A DNA stretch of 64,000 bases from Rallus limicola (GCA_022605955.1 JAKCOZ010000022.1:496001-560000); one strand, 5' to 3'; positions 35,930-48,779 are shown, counted from the first letter of the stretch. Program-made: numbers and translations. Notes: generated by a model not told the origin, from the letters alone.

Positions 35930-38900
35930 CAGGATTTAAAGAGGTTTGGAGTTTACTTTCTGGCTCCCAAACTTTGCCTGGCTCAAACAACTGTTCACAT
36001 TTGTTCTTTTGATAAGTATTTTAATTTCTTGTGTGATTATTCAATGTTTGTGGTGTTGTAAACGGACCACCACAACATACAGGGATTGGAGAAGAAATAA
36101 AATAACACATCAAGTAGAAACAGGTGAATACTTTTCAAAATCATTAAGATACAAGAGTATAATTTGAGATTACAAAAGGATTTGTAAGGGTAATATGAAA
36201 AGGGGAGAATGAGTCAGTGAAATATAATAATGCTGAACAGATTCATGAAGATGTAGCTTGAGACAATTAATATAACCTTAATTTGTGTGTTTTAAGAATA
36301 TATTTGTTTTGGATTTTAGTAGGATATGGCTGTGCTGTGAACTGTTTCATGAAAGCAGCTACAAAACTTAGCCATAACAGCCAGCCTTGCAGGATCGGGA
36401 GGAGATAGGGGAGTCATAAATAATGATACTAATGACCAATCAAGAGAGAGTATTCTTTCCTGCTTTGTTGCCTTCTTTCCTGCAGAAGCTGCTGACAGAT
36501 TCTAATCTTACAATGCTCATTATAAAACACTTATCAATTATAAAACATCAACTGATAATAAAGCATCAACTGCTAAGCATAAACACGGTGCATGTTCTCT
36601 TCTTGTGTACGTTAAGGACTTTGGGTAAGGTGGCTACTCATGCCTTACAGCTAAAAATCTGAACCCAGCTGGACCTGAAATGGGGGATGTGGTTTGCACT
36701 GCTACCAGTCTAAAAGTGTCATGGGTACCTATTATTACCCAGATTTTGTAGTGATTACAGAAGGGAACAAATCAGGGTAGACTCAGAATTATTCTATCAA
36801 AATCATAAAGTAAGGTACACATCTCTAATCTCACGCACCTCCCACTTCCTCCAGCCTCCACCTTTTTTCAGGCCACAAGCATCCCCTGGATATAAGACAA
36901 GGCTTTGGTTTTGCTTGGTGCTTAGACCTGGCCTGATGGAAACGTTTTCAGAACAAGCAGAAAAACCTGCACATTAGCATTCACATCTGGTCCTTGAAAT
37001 GCTTCATCTGCTGAATGGGAAACATTAAAGGGATATAGCAAAAAGAAGAGCTGAATAGCTACAGCTTCTTTCCAATGAAATGAAGGCATTTCACTTCTTC
37101 CACAACTGAACAAAGGGCATTCTCAGCTTTATATTTTGGGCAGGGTTAACTCTGATTTGTACATTGTCTTCAAACTGTTTACATTCCATTAAACAGAAGT
37201 ATTTATTAGGGACATAAACAAGCAGTGCAGTGAAATCATCTGTAATATTCACTCAGCGCATCATGTGGGATGTGACAAAATGCACTACCAGATACACTAA
37301 TAACCATATCTGTGTGACACAGAAGCAGTTCCTGCAAGTATTCATACTCTACGTATTTTCAAATCAAGAAGTGAATTACCAAACTCAATCTATGATATAA
37401 TTTACTGCATTTAAATATTCCCAAGCTCCTTGTTTGGTCACAAGAGACAAGCAAAAGACAACAGGCTGATGCAAGGAGGTTAGGCACCAGGTTCAACACA
37501 ACTTGAGGTGTGGCCAAAGCCTCCAGCCCACTGTAAGTTAAGAAACAGATTTCACTTTAGGTTTTATGTCTACAAATATGCAATATATAGTAGTAAATAG
37601 AAACCTATGTCAAATAATTAACTAGGAATTAAACTCTATGGCTAAGTCACACATTGTAACTAGAAGTGAAAATCCCAAAGTGTCTGTACATACCCCCAGC
37701 ACAGCAAAAACATAATGTCTGTCTAGCTCTTCAGCAAAACCACAGACACTTCTTTGTCTGACAAGTTAAAACTGATGTGATGTATGTTGCTGTTTGGGTG
37801 GGGATTTTCTGGGTGGTTTGGGGTTTTTTTTGGACTGATAATTCGTTTTCCTTGTGCTCAATATCCTCAGCATTATCCTTGCAGGATTAGAATTAAAATC
37901 ATTGTTAAACCTACTGAATAGGAAACGAGGCCAAAAAATTGAACTAGATCCAAATCCTTGAAGACCACAAGTAATCATATTCCCTATTAAAATCTTCTGC
38001 TGTCAGGGCCAGTAATAAATGGCACTGTTTCCCAGCACTGTGTCTCCACTTTCAAGTGCAGCAATGGCAATGCTTTGCTTTTCCTTCCCTTCCACCTGCA
38101 CTCCAAGACTTGGCCTCAGAGTTTCCCATCACTCACATCTAAAGCTGATGCACTGAACCATTAGAGTTGTTGTTGGCAGCATGGGATGTGGAAAACCCGC
38201 CATGCCCTGTGCAGCACGCATGATGGTTACACACCAGGAACAGCAAGTTCCACACTGCAGGGATGGTAAGAATTTTGGTAACAGAGACCGATGGCAAGGG
38301 TGTATTTGCTTTTAAATATGACATCTAAGTCAAATGCTTGGTCTAGAGAGTCAAACACTGAAGCCCAGAGCAGCTTTCTGACTGAAAAGAGGTACTCTGG
38401 GATAATTACAGGCAGCCTTGCAATTATACATAGATTCAACAAAAGCAACTGCTTTGTCTCAAAGATCATAACTATTTTCCCCATAACTAATTGATTGTCC
38501 AAGGTTTTAAAAAAAAATCTATCTCTAAATTACAGATCCCAAGGGGGTTAACTGCAACTAGTTTAGTCAGAGGTGGGTTTGGCTTTATTTTTTGTTTAAA
38601 GAAGAAAATCATGCTTTTGGATTTCCAGGTCAAGGCTTGAAATTTAATGCAATTAAGTAGCCAAGAAAATATTAGGGGTTTTAGTGGCTATTGAAAACAG
38701 TGTTTTTGATAAGCTATTTGGCCAAGAACTACTTCCAAATAATAGTATATTTTAAAAAGGAGAGAAACAGGACCAGAGACAAAAGAATATAGAAAAAAGG
38801 AACCAAACAATAGAGACAGAACAGTAAGAGGTGAATTAACTTGATAAAGCAGGATATACAACTCAAGTCACTCCATAGAGCCATCCATCTAACCCATTTT

Positions 38901-40770
38901 TAAAAGCCTTCAGTTATGAGAATTCCACTTCCCAAGTCTTTTATTGCTTTTCTTAAATTTAAGCTTTCAGTTAGAAAGCTTTTCTTAATTTTCTAATATC
39001 TAGATCTCTCTTGCTACAATTTGAACACATTACACCTTGTATTTTTCCCCCCCCGTGGATCTGCATTATTGTCATTCCCTGAATCACTGAAGCAACCTTC
39101 TGTGCATCTGAAGACTGCTAATACATCTTCACACATCTTTTTCCTCGTAGGCTCGGGAACCTTCAGGTTTTCAACCTTGACTCAGAGACAATACTACAGC
39201 ATACCAGAGTCACTATTTCACAGACGTTTAGGCAGGAGATGGCATAGCAGGAGTTGAAGTTAAGCCAGAACACCATGCTACTGTTTAGACATGAAAGATT
39301 TGGATGTTGTCAACAGTTTTGGGAAGTGGCATAGCACCTGAACTATTAATATTTATACACAGAGACAGCCATGCACACACGTATATGGAGACATCTCTGC
39401 TTCTGTGATATTTTAACAGTGGTGGATCAAACTTTAAAGGCTTTCCACACCACTGTATTTTTAACATGTGCACATGTAGCCAAGCCAGGCCTCTGAACTA
39501 GAGGCAAGTTCCCAAGTGTAATTTTCATGTCAAAATTCCCAAAGATTAGGTTTATTCAGCTTTCAGAAGCTGGTTAATTTATTCAAGTCTAGAAAGCAAC
39601 AACCACAGATGGCAGCTTCTGGCTCCAGTACCAAACCCCCAGTTGCAATTCCCTTCAGCTGCAGAGTCTTCATTTGGCCCATAATACCAGAGACAGCTGT
39701 GAAACATCGAATCTGGTAGGTCTTTCAGATTATAAACTCACAAAGTATTTAGTTACTCTCAACACTCTACTTGGAGGTTCTGGATGTATTTCTGTGGTTG
39801 AGTAGTAGTGATTCTCCAAGTGAAGGATAAGGGAAAATACATGTTTTCCCATATCCTGAAGACAAGTTCCTCACTTCCACCCTTGCCAGCAGCTCTTTCC
39901 CTCTTAACAGACAAGAATACTGCTGTAGATGGAAATACGCTCACCCAAGTGCAGACAGTGCTTTTATTTGTAGAAATAACTCTTTAAACACAATTGAACA
40001 ACTAAAGACAGCCAAGTGCAAACACATTACCTGTCCTTCCCTGCTTTGGATGCAGAAATAGCAACCCAGCAGGAGAAATACTTGACTCCAGTGAGCTAAT
40101 GAGAAGACTGTTCTTGTATAACAAGATCCAGAGGAGCCTGTACTCGCATTAGCTTCGCTGTTTTACCCACAGTGTCTGCAGTACTATTATTTGAACTCTA
40201 TATACACCTATGCTCTACCTACTGATTTTAACATATCAACACCACCATTCCTAAAGTTTTCTTCATGCAAGAGCAGCCAGATGTTAGACATGAGGTGGGC
40301 AGTTACAGGACAGAGTCCTTCACCTATGCCTTTTAAAACCTGGTCAGCTTTGCAAAGCTGACGTGATAACTAAAGTCCTGAGAGAAGTTGAGCACCACAA
40401 AAAAATAAATTAGCGAACTAAAAGGAAAGGTACTCTGAAGTTATGTATTGGATTTCCTAATGAACTTTTGTCCCAGCCCCAAAGCAGACATATTCTGGAC
40501 TACAATCAGTGGTGACCCAGCTCTTCAGTTAGAGCTGTGAATGTCCAACATGTTTTAATTCTATATTCATTAGCAGCAAACAGTTCAAGGCAAAAAAACC
40601 CTTCTATTCAGTATCTAGAGAAACAATTTTAATTACTATCACACTTAATTAGTTTTCTCTTCTGGGTTCAAGTGTCTTTCAAGCCACAGAACACCGGAGC
40701 AAAGCACACTCTCAGTCAGCCCAACCAGCAGTATCACATCCCATGCAGTCACCAGAGGATCAACTGCCCC
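35930..40770. other. Unique non-coding sequence
   Basis: No host gene or transposon is recognised. It holds three 18-bp tandem units at 36519-36572. A weak minus-strand exon-like block at 40031-40095 was judged too poor to call. Confidence 0.4.
36519..36572 (+). repeat. Three 18-bp tandem units
   Basis: Units at 36519-36536, 36537-36554 and 36555-36572 share the pattern ATWATAAARCAYYWA. The second and third both end CATCAACTG. It is an imperfect minisatellite inside AT-rich sequence. Confidence 0.8.
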
Positions 40771-40774
40771 ATTT

Positions 40775-43700
40775 CACAGAATCACAGAATCACAGAATCT
40801 TAGGGGTTGGAAGGGACCTCAAGAGATCATCGGGTCCAACCCCCCTGCCAAAGCAGGCTCCCTATCTCATACTACATAGATAGGCGTCCAGACGAGACTT
40901 GAATATCTCCAGAGAAGGAGACTCCACCACCTCCCTGGGCAGCCTATTCCACTGCTCCCTCACCCTCACTGTGAAAAAGTTCTTCCGCATGTTGGTGCGG
41001 AACTTCCTATGCTCTAGCTTACAGCCATTGCCCCTAGTCCTGTCCCCACAGACCACTGAAAAGGGGCTGTCCAATTCCCCCTGCAACCCATGTCTAAGAT
41101 ATTTATAGACATTAATTAGGTCCCCCCTAAGTCTTCTTTTTTCCAGGCTGAACAGCCCCAGCTCACTCAGCCTTTCCTCGTAGGGTAGATGTTCCAGGCC
41201 CCTAATCAACTTTGTCGCCCTTCTCTGGACTCTCTCCAGAAGGTCCCTGTCTTTTTTATACCAGGGGGCCCAGAACTGGACACAGTACTCCAGGTGGGGC
41301 CTGACCAACGCAGAGTAGAGGGGGAGGATCACCTCCTTCGACCTGCTGGACACACTCTTCCTGATGCACCCCAGGATCCCATTGGCTCTCTTGGCCACCA
41401 GGGCACACTGCTTGCTCATAGCCAACCTGTCATCAACCAGGACCCCCAGGTCCTTCTCCTCAGAGCTCTTTTCCAACAGGTCATCCCCCAGCCTGTACTG
41501 ATACAGTCGGTTGTTCCTCCCCAGGTGCAAGACTTTACACTTGCTTTTGTTGAATTTCATTTGGTTTCTCCCAGCCCAGCTCTCCAGCCTGTCCAGGTCT
41601 CGCTGAATGGCAGCGCAGTGTTCCTGCGTGTCAGCCACTCCTCCCAGCTTTGTGTCATCAGCGTACTTGCTGAGGGTGGATGTTATTCCCTCATCAAGGT
41701 CGTTGATGAAGATATTAAACAGGACTGGACCCAACACCGAGCCCTGGGGAACACCACTAGTCACAGGCCTCCATTCAGATTCTACTCCACTGATCACGAC
41801 CCTCTGAGCCCGGTCCGACAGCCAGTTCTCAACCCACCTCACTGTCCACTCATCTATCCCTTGTTTTCTCAGCTTCTCTATCAGGATGTTATGAGAGACA
41901 GTATCGAAAGCTTTGCTAAAGTCGAGGTAGATGACATCCACTGCTCTCCCTCCATCCACCCAGTTGGTAACGACATCATAGAAGGCTATGAGGTTGGTCG
42001 AGCACGATCTCCCCTTGGTGAATCCATGCTGACTACTCCTCATGACCTTCTTCTCTTCCAGTTGTTTGGAGATGGCGTCCAAAACAAGCTGTTCCATCAC
42101 CTTTCCAGGGACAGAAGTGAGGCTGACTGGCCTATAGTTACTGGGATCCTCCTTCTTGCCTTTTTTAAAGACTGGAGTGACATTGGCTATCCTCCAATCT
42201 TCAGGCACTTCTCCTGTAGTCCAGGATTTATCGAAGATGATAGAGAGCGGCTCCGCAATCACCTCCGCTAGCTCTCTCAGCACACGTGGGTGTATCCCAT
42301 CCGGGCCCATGGATTTGTGTGCATCCATTCCTTTGAGTCGCTCCCGGACCTCCCTTACCTCAACTAGAGGGAAGCCATTCGTTCCCCAACCACTCCTACT
42401 TTCATCTGGGATCTGTGAGTCCCGAGAAGCCTTCGGAGTAAAGACCGAGGCAAAGAAGGCATTGAGTATCTCCACCTTCTCATCATCTCTCGTGACCAAG
42501 ACACCCGCCTCATTCAACAAGGGACCTACATTATCCCTGGTCATCCTTTTACTATTCACATACCTGAAGAAACTCTTTTTATTGTCCTTTATTTCCCTTG
42601 CCAGCTTCATTTCTAAGCAAGCCTTAGCCCTCCTAGTTGCATCCCTACAGGCCCTGGCAACATCCTTATATTCATCCCGTGATCTCAGACCCTGTTTCCA
42701 CAGTTTATAGGTCTTCTGCTTCCCTCTGAGTTTATTCATAAGCTCCCTGCTTATCCATGCAGGTCTTCTGCCTTTCTTTCCCGATTTCTTACTCAAAGGG
42801 ATGCACCTATTCTGTGCTTGGAAGAGGTGCTGTTTGAATGTTAGCCAGCTCTCGCAGGCACCCATTCCTTCAAACAAAGCAGCCCATGGGATAGCCCCTA
42901 TTTGATTTCGGAGGAGATCAAAGTTAGCTCTTCCAAAATTCAGGGTAGCTATCCTACTTTTTGGCTTGCCTCTTCCACCCAGGATCTTGAACTCGACCAT
43001 TTCATGGTCGCTTAGTCCTAAGCTGCCCCCGACATTCACTTCACTAACGAGCCCATCCTTGTTAGTGAAAACAAGGTCAAGCACCCGCCCTCCCCTCGTA
43101 GGTTCCTGCACCATCTGTGTCAGGAAGTTGTCTTCCATGTACCGCAGAAATTGTCTGGACTGCATACGACTGGCCGTATTGCTTGCCCAGCAAATATCTG
43201 GGTAATTGAAGTCCCCCGTAAGGACCAACGCCTGCGATCTTGAGGCTACTTCCAATTGCTTGTAAAACGCATTATCCATCCGCTCCTCTTGATCAGGGGG
43301 CCTGTAGTACACACCCACGACTATGTCACCCAAGCTGGCCTGTCTTTTAATTCTTACCCACAAACTCTCAACAAACGGTTCATCCCTACCCAGGTGGAGC
43401 TCAATACATTCTAGGTGCTCTCTAACATAAAGAGCAACTCCTCCACCTCGTCTCCCTAGCCTATCTTTCCTAAAAAGCACGTAGCCATCCATGGTAGCGT
43501 GCCAGTCATCCAGGCTGTCCCACCACGTCTCAGTGATTGCAATGAGATCGAGGCCCTGTGACTGCACAAAGATTTCTAATTCTTCCTGTTTGTTCCCCAT
43601 GCTACGTGCATTTGTATAAAGGCATTTTAGTGGGGGAGCAGATCCAGATATCTCCAACAGCTCACTGCGAGATTTTCGATAGGGGATGGGCAAAAGTAGC

Positions 43701-43981
43701 TCCACTGAGGAGTTCACGGAGTAATCCACAGAGTTATCCCTACTCTCGTGTGAAGCAACATCCCCAAGTCTGCCATTGTGCTGTTGGCATTTATCTATTT
43801 CCCCCAGCAACTCGTGCTGTGGTTCCCAAAGCACCTGGTGATGTGTACAACCCTTCAATAACTGCATAAAAGCATTTGCACACCCACCTACCATTTCCTC
43901 TGACAAGACTACAATGAGATACAACCACACAACACATGAAGGCCGATGTTTTAATGGGGCTCCTTCAGAGCAGCTCACTCA
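40775..43981 (-). mobile_element. CR1 LINE, 5'-truncated, intact ORF2
   Basis: A non-LTR retrotransposon of about 3.2 kb on the minus strand. Its 3' end lies at 40775, where three perfect copies of the octamer ATTCTGTG (read on the minus strand) form the tail. A 3' UTR of about 85 nt separates the tail from the ORF2 stop at 40862. The upper limit is uncertain: the ORF2 frame closes at a TGA at 43979-43981, and sequence up to the next, older CR1 at 44147 is not assignable. No ORF1 is visible upstream. The body keeps many CpG sites, unlike the decayed copies nearby, which suggests recent insertion. Confidence 0.95.
40862..43894 (-). CDS. CR1 ORF2 protein: endonuclease and reverse transcriptase, uninterrupted
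   Basis: The encoded enzyme nicks genomic DNA and copies CR1 RNA into the nick (target-primed reverse transcription). From the first AUG at 43894 it has 1010 codons. The frame is open 28 codons further, to 43978, just after a TGA. The AUG has purine at -3 and G at +4. Numbered from the first open codon (43978), the apurinic-type endonuclease spans about 115-330, with T-N-A-R (N123), I-T-E-T (E150), Y-Y-R-P-P, G-D-F-N (D256, N258) and S-D-H (323-325). The reverse transcriptase spans about 595-860, with Y-R-P-V-S-L (615), [16 protein letters not shown] (D686), [11 protein letters not shown] (741) and Y-A-D-D (772-775). The C-terminal CR1/jockey domain ends at residue 1038. No stop or frameshift is present. 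Residues 29-110 are not recognised. Confidence 0.93.
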   Translation of the reverse strand: MVGGCANAFMQLLKGCTHHQVLWEPQHELLGEIDKCQQHNGRLGDVASHESRDNSVDYSVNSSVELLLPIPYRKSRSELLEISGSAPPLKCLYTNARSMGNKQEELEIFVQSQGLDLIAITETWWDSLDDWHATMDGYVLFRKDRLGRRGGGVALYVREHLECIELHLGRDEPFVESLWVRIKRQASLGDIVVGVYYRPPDQEERMDNAFYKQLEVASRSQALVLTGDFNYPDICWASNTASRMQSRQFLRYMEDNFLTQMVQEPTRGGRVLDLVFTNKDGLVSEVNVGGSLGLSDHEMVEFKILGGRGKPKSRIATLNFGRANFDLLRNQIGAIPWAALFEGMGACESWLTFKQHLFQAQNRCIPLSKKSGKKGRRPAWISRELMNKLRGKQKTYKLWKQGLRSRDEYKDVARACRDATRRAKACLEMKLAREIKDNKKSFFRYVNSKRMTRDNVGPLLNEAGVLVTRDDEKVEILNAFFASVFTPKASRDSQIPDESRSGWGTNGFPLVEVREVRERLKGMDAHKSMGPDGIHPRVLRELAEVIAEPLSIIFDKSWTTGEVPEDWRIANVTPVFKKGKKEDPSNYRPVSLTSVPGKVMEQLVLDAISKQLEEKKVMRSSQHGFTKGRSCSTNLIAFYDVVTNWVDGGRAVDVIYLDFSKAFDTVSHNILIEKLRKQGIDEWTVRWVENWLSDRAQRVVISGVESEWRPVTSGVPQGSVLGPVLFNIFINDLDEGITSTLSKYADDTKLGGVADTQEHCAAIQRDLDRLESWAGRNQMKFNKSKCKVLHLGRNNRLYQYRLGDDLLEKSSEEKDLGVLVDDRLAMSKQCALVAKRANGILGCIRKSVSSRSKEVILPLYSALVRPHLEYCVQFWAPWYKKDRDLLERVQRRATKLIRGLEHLPYEERLSELGLFSLEKRRLRGDLINVYKYLRHGLQGELDSPFSVVCGDRTRGNGCKLEHRKFRTNMRKNFFTVRVREQWNRLPREVVESPSLEIFKSRLDAYLCSMR

Positions 43982-44146
43982 TGTAGCATGACAAATTCTG
44001 AACCTCTCCTTTTTCTTGCTCCTTTAGACTAGAGGGAAACTCAGATCTGAGTCTTATGATGTGCCATTTCTGAGGACTAGCTTAGACTCAGTATTTACTA
44101 ATACCATGCTTTCTGCTTGAAGCTGTTACAGATACAGCAGTATCAC

Positions 44147-44279
44147 AGGGTTGGAAAAGACCTTTAAGATCATCAAGTCCAAACATTCTTGTCCTGTGCT
44201 AAAACCATATCCCTAAATACCTGATCTACCCTTTTTTTAAACACATCCAGGGATGTTGACTCAACCCCCTCCCTGGGGA
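44147..44279 (-). mobile_element. CR1 LINE 3' end
   Basis: A minus-strand CR1 end of the older subfamily: TATCACAGGGTTGG, 'gtccaaacattcttgtcct', 'ccatatccctaaatacc', 'gactcaaccccctccctgg'. It lies about 165 bp from the 5' side of the intact CR1 and is a separate, older insertion. Confidence 0.88.
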
Positions 44280-44284
44280 ACAAT

Positions 44285-47200
44285 AGGTATGCACCTTAAA
44301 TGGTAGGTATGTTCAAATTTATCTCCTGCCTCAGTGGGACAAACACACAAATCACATACTGTACCTGGCAAGAGCTCAACACCAACAAGGTTGATGAAAA
44401 AGCAGAAGAGTGTGTGGCTGTCAAGGTGAACTCGTGGCACCTTCAGTGGCACTGCAGGCTTGAATGTTTTCAGCTTGAGTCACAAGTTCAGCCAGCAAAA
44501 TCTGTGTCGAGTTCTTAGCCTGGCTCCTAAGGGTAAGAGCTGTTAACCATGCCTGATCGGGCAGAAGGTAGTAATATCAAGCAATGGTTATTTATGCTAC
44601 AACTTTCTAAAATTGGGTTTTTTTGTTGTTTTTTTTTTTTTTAAATTATATTTTTCTTGCCTTTTTTTTTAAAAAAAAGATTCCAGAGCTAGGAAGTTAA
44701 AATGAGCATGTGTCTAGAGCAAGTACAGAAATAGGATCTCTCACTCAGTAATTTATATCCTACCATTCTTCTTACAAGGGATGTAAACAAAATATAAAGT
44801 GCTATTTTAGCATACATGCAGCCTCCAGGGTTCATTTGTAAAATGTTCTGGATCAGATTTTCAGTATCAGATGTGCAAATTTGCCTTCCAAAAGCAGGGA
44901 TGTATGGGGGCCTCTGCAGAGAAATCAGGGCTTCACTGTGCTTGGCATCAACACTGGTCTTGGGTAACATAGGCACAAAGGGAAACCGACAGTAGGCAGA
45001 AAACCAAGGTTGGGAAAACAATAGAGACTAAATCCAGTAAAACAAGTAACTGCTAAAGCCACCAGCTGTCCAGCCACAGCAGGAGTACTGCTGGCACCAC
45101 AGCAGGGTCGAGTTTTTAAATGGTACTTGCAGAACATTTGGGGGGGAAACCTCCCCTCCTCCTGTCTTAAAGAAGAAAAACCATTCAGTAATGCACATTG
45201 CCCACAAAATAAAGGTAAATGTGATTTAACTGAGAGCTTAATGATTTACGTGCTAAGAGAAAAGCTTTGTAGCTGATGCAAAGAACAAAATTCATAAGCA
45301 TAAGAGAGCGTTCTTAAAGGCAAAATTCACATTTCCAGGCACCCATCTAAATGGACCTGACTTCCTCGCATGGATCGAGGCCCTAAGGTTACAGTGATCC
45401 TTCCTATTCCTTATGGATTCTCTCTCATAGGGGTTCAGGCTGCACACTAGAAGAAAAAGGCACGCTCCTGAAAATGTCATTGCAAGTGACCTGGCCTGGT
45501 TAAGACACATCAGGAAAGGGGCATTAGGAAGAAATGCCTTCATTATAGTGCCAGCTGTGCAGAACCGAGTTCACTAGGAGTCTGGAAAGGTAATGAAGAA
45601 GCTGGTTTGGATGACACTGAACTTAAATTGACAGTTAGACATCTACTCCGGGATGTAAGACAGGCAGGTGGAGATTCAGTCCTCCTGCTGTAGCTCTTAT
45701 GTTACTATGGGGCAATGCATAGTTGTAGCCCCAGCTTCTTTGCATTTCACCTCTTGTTCAGGCAGATTGGCAAAACTGTATGGCACATGCACATGCAGAA
45801 CATTAGGTAGCAACGGCCACAGTCAAGGAGCCACTGCACCTAGCAGGTAAATTGAGCTGCTACCACCATAAACTCATTGGGAAAGAAGTTCTTAGCCATT
45901 TCTTCAAGTTTCTGTAACAGTATAGTGTCCTCAAATTCTTGGTTGAAAAAATCCCAGAAAATTTCATTCTGGGGGTTTCACAGTAACTGTGTGATCTGTC
46001 CCAGCCACGCTTTCGGTGCTCCCACCTCTGCCGGGCCTGAGCCTACCAGCACAGTACTTAGTGCTAACTGAGGCACAGGAGTTCTGTTGGGAGAGAATAT
46101 AAAGAAACTAGTGCCTAAATAATGTGACAATAAAAGCTGTACTCGATTGCATTGCAGTTTGTTTGATTGGTTTTTACAAGACAATTTTCATTTTCACTGA
46201 ACTATTTTACTCCAGAATTGCCGAATGCCAAAGCATCACAAACCCATTATCCATTCCTGGATCACTTCACTCTGCAGGTAGCGTTGGCTTCTTAAATGGC
46301 ATCTGCAGCTTGCCAAACTGACTATAAATATAGATCCTTAGGAACCATTAGGTCTTTTAGAAATATTTAGGCCATTTTTGAAAGCTTTGTTATTTAGCTT
46401 CTAATGGCTCCATCAGGACCGCTCAATCTATCAGGTAAATAGGTCTTCAGAATTATTATTTTTTAACCACATATTAGTGGTTCCTAATGACTCTGAAGAT
46501 GCTGTTACACTCCATTGAGTATGCTCTTAAAGGATATTGATATGCACAGTAAAATGCATATAAATATGTGTGGTTTTACCACTTTGGGATGTTGTTTGTT
46601 TTCAGAGTTAAAAGGCCATTTAATGTGTTTCCTAAAATAATCAAATTCATGTAATTAGGGCAAGTTAAAGAGCAACCATTTTAAATGTACACATTAAGTG
46701 AATTTGTTTCCTCTGTCCCACAATCCTTTGCTAAATAGGAGCAGTACTTTTATAAATAGGCAAAACCACTTTGAAATATATAATCCCTTTTCTCATAGCC
46801 TACCAGCAGCACACAAAATTCCTCCTACCCAGTAAAAGCCATGCACTGCATTAAAAATCAGGGAGTATATGCTATAAACAACGTTACATCATTTGGATAA
46901 AAATAACAGTCACCTAATAAAATTATCATTATAAATCTAATTCTGATTTCATCCCCAGCTAGAAACCTGGCTTAAAATAATCATTCAGTTGGGGGGTTTG
47001 GTGGGGTTTGTGTCGGTGGTTTTTTGGTAGCCAAAACCAGTCTAAAGCAGGACCCCAATGCCACTTGTATAATTACAGTTCAGTCCACTCAGCCTTCCAC
47101 TGTTAAGAGAAAAGGAATCACGATTGTGCCTTTAATTTGGGAGTACAAAGGAGGCAAAATATCTGAGTTCACTGCAGAGACACAAATGGGTGAACTTACA

Positions 47201-48310
47201 CCTATTGTAACCTAGACTAATTAGGATATAAAGTCTGTCTTCACAGGAAGGTGGGTGGTTTGGCTTTGATTCAGAAGTGAGTGTGCACAAACGGACCTTG
47301 CAGACAGATGCTATAGCTCCTGTACGGAGCACAGTTAAAATGAAGTCAGAAGAAATGGCTTTAAGAATTGAAAAGTTCCCAAGGATTAAAAGCAAGCTAC
47401 AGCTTTACTTTATTCCCAAACAGAGTAAGAAAAAAAGTAAAAGCAGAACAGCAGCATATTTTTCACTGGTACACGAAGGGAGAGGTGTAAGAAAAGGTCA
47501 ATAACGCCAGGAAGCAATAATCTAATGGACAATGATGTGTATATTAGCAAATATTGTTGTCAATATTTCCTCCAGTCAGTTACTGCCTACCTCTGCCCAT
47601 AGTCAGAATGTGCACAGGTTCAGTCCACTTCTCAACAACAGTAAATCCCCAGATGGGGTTGCCAGTGATGTGCCCACCGTGACAGCTGCTGCACTGACAT
47701 GCCAGAAGTCATAACAATGCATACTGTCCCTATTTCTGCCACAACCCATAACTCACTCTGTAGTTCCATCTACCACTGAAACATCCCCATTCTATTTTAG
47801 AAGGTGCTTCATAGATATTAAAAATATTTTGTTTATAAAATACTAGATATATAAATACACATTTTCTAGAACTGCATCTTATTGATACAGTAATATAGTA
47901 CAGAACATAATTATAAACAGTAAAGAACAAGCCTCAAAGTTCAAGGCACACTGAAACAGAACACTGAAATGCCCTTTTTTACGCAGGGATGCAGTTCCCT
48001 TCACTTTTTGCCCAAAATGAAGTCTCAATGGATTGATCTTTCAAACTATATCTACCTTCCTCTAGTTTACTACGCCATAGCTGCACTGAAATTAATGAAA
48101 GATCCCATAGGTAAGTTTTAGGCACTGTGGTGGCCCAATCTTCCAAATTTGGTTTGGCTCAAATTCTTTTATAAGTATGGGAAGTCACAAGAAACCCTAC
48201 CATGCAACTGAAAACACGTATGTGAAGTTTAGTGACTGGAGGATTTATCCCTCAGTTGATTAATAAAGACATTGATAGGACATATGAAACTTCCAGCAGT
48301 CAGGCTGTCT
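44285..48310. other. Unique non-coding sequence
   Basis: No gene or transposon is recognised. It includes T/A homopolymer runs at 44629-44678 and an AT-rich block at 46320-46640 that looks like possible conserved non-coding DNA. Confidence 0.4.
44629..44678. repeat. T-rich and A-rich homopolymer cluster
   Basis: T runs interrupted by single bases end in nine T followed directly by eight A at 44662-44678, a near-perfect palindrome. It is low-complexity sequence, not a LINE tail. Confidence 0.8.
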
Positions 48311-48314
48311 TTAC

Positions 48315-48777
48315 AAGGAGGACATTGAGATGCTTAAGCATGTCCAGAGATGGGCAATGAAGCTGGTGAAGGGTTTAGAAGATAGGTCTTATGAGGAGCA
48401 GCTGAGGGAGCTGGGATTGTTTAGCCTGGAGCAAAGGAGACTTCATTGCTACCTACAACTACCTAAAAGGTGGTTGTACTGAGGTGGGGGGTGGTTCCTG
48501 CGGTAGCTAGTGACAGGGCAAGAGTAAATGGTCTCAAGTTGCATCAGGGGAAGTTTAGGTTGGATATTAGGAAAATTTCTTCTCTGAAAGGGTTGTCAGA
48601 TATTAGCCCAGGCTGCCCAGGGAGGTGGTTGAGTCACCGACCCTAGAGGTGTTCAGAAGAAGAGTTAATGTTGAACTTAGTGATATGGTCCATTGTTAGA
48701 CCCAGTAGGGCTGGATGGATGGTTGGACACTATCTTGAATGTCTTTTCCAACTGAAACTGTTCTACGATTCTGTTTT
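48315..48777 (+). pseudogene. Old CR1 LINE, ORF2 C-terminal end and 3' UTR
   Basis: A sense-strand CR1 with 'gaggagcagctgagggagctgg', 'ttgtttagcctggagcaaagg', 'tcaagttgcatcaggggaag', 'caggctgcccagggaggtgg' and the terminal 'gttctacgattctg'. Small deletions and in-frame stops break the frame. It is more diverged than the copy at 35 kb. Confidence 0.9.
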
Positions 48778-48779
48778 TT

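Noticed and set aside
40031..40095. Minus-strand exon-like 65-nt block with ACAG|GTAATG donor
   Set aside because: The acceptor is weak, two frames are open equally, and no peptide is recognised.
41189..42271. 360-codon plus-strand open frame, and a 184-codon one at 42156-42710
   Set aside because: They lie antisense to the intact CR1 ORF2; the openness follows from its codon use, and the translations show no known domain.
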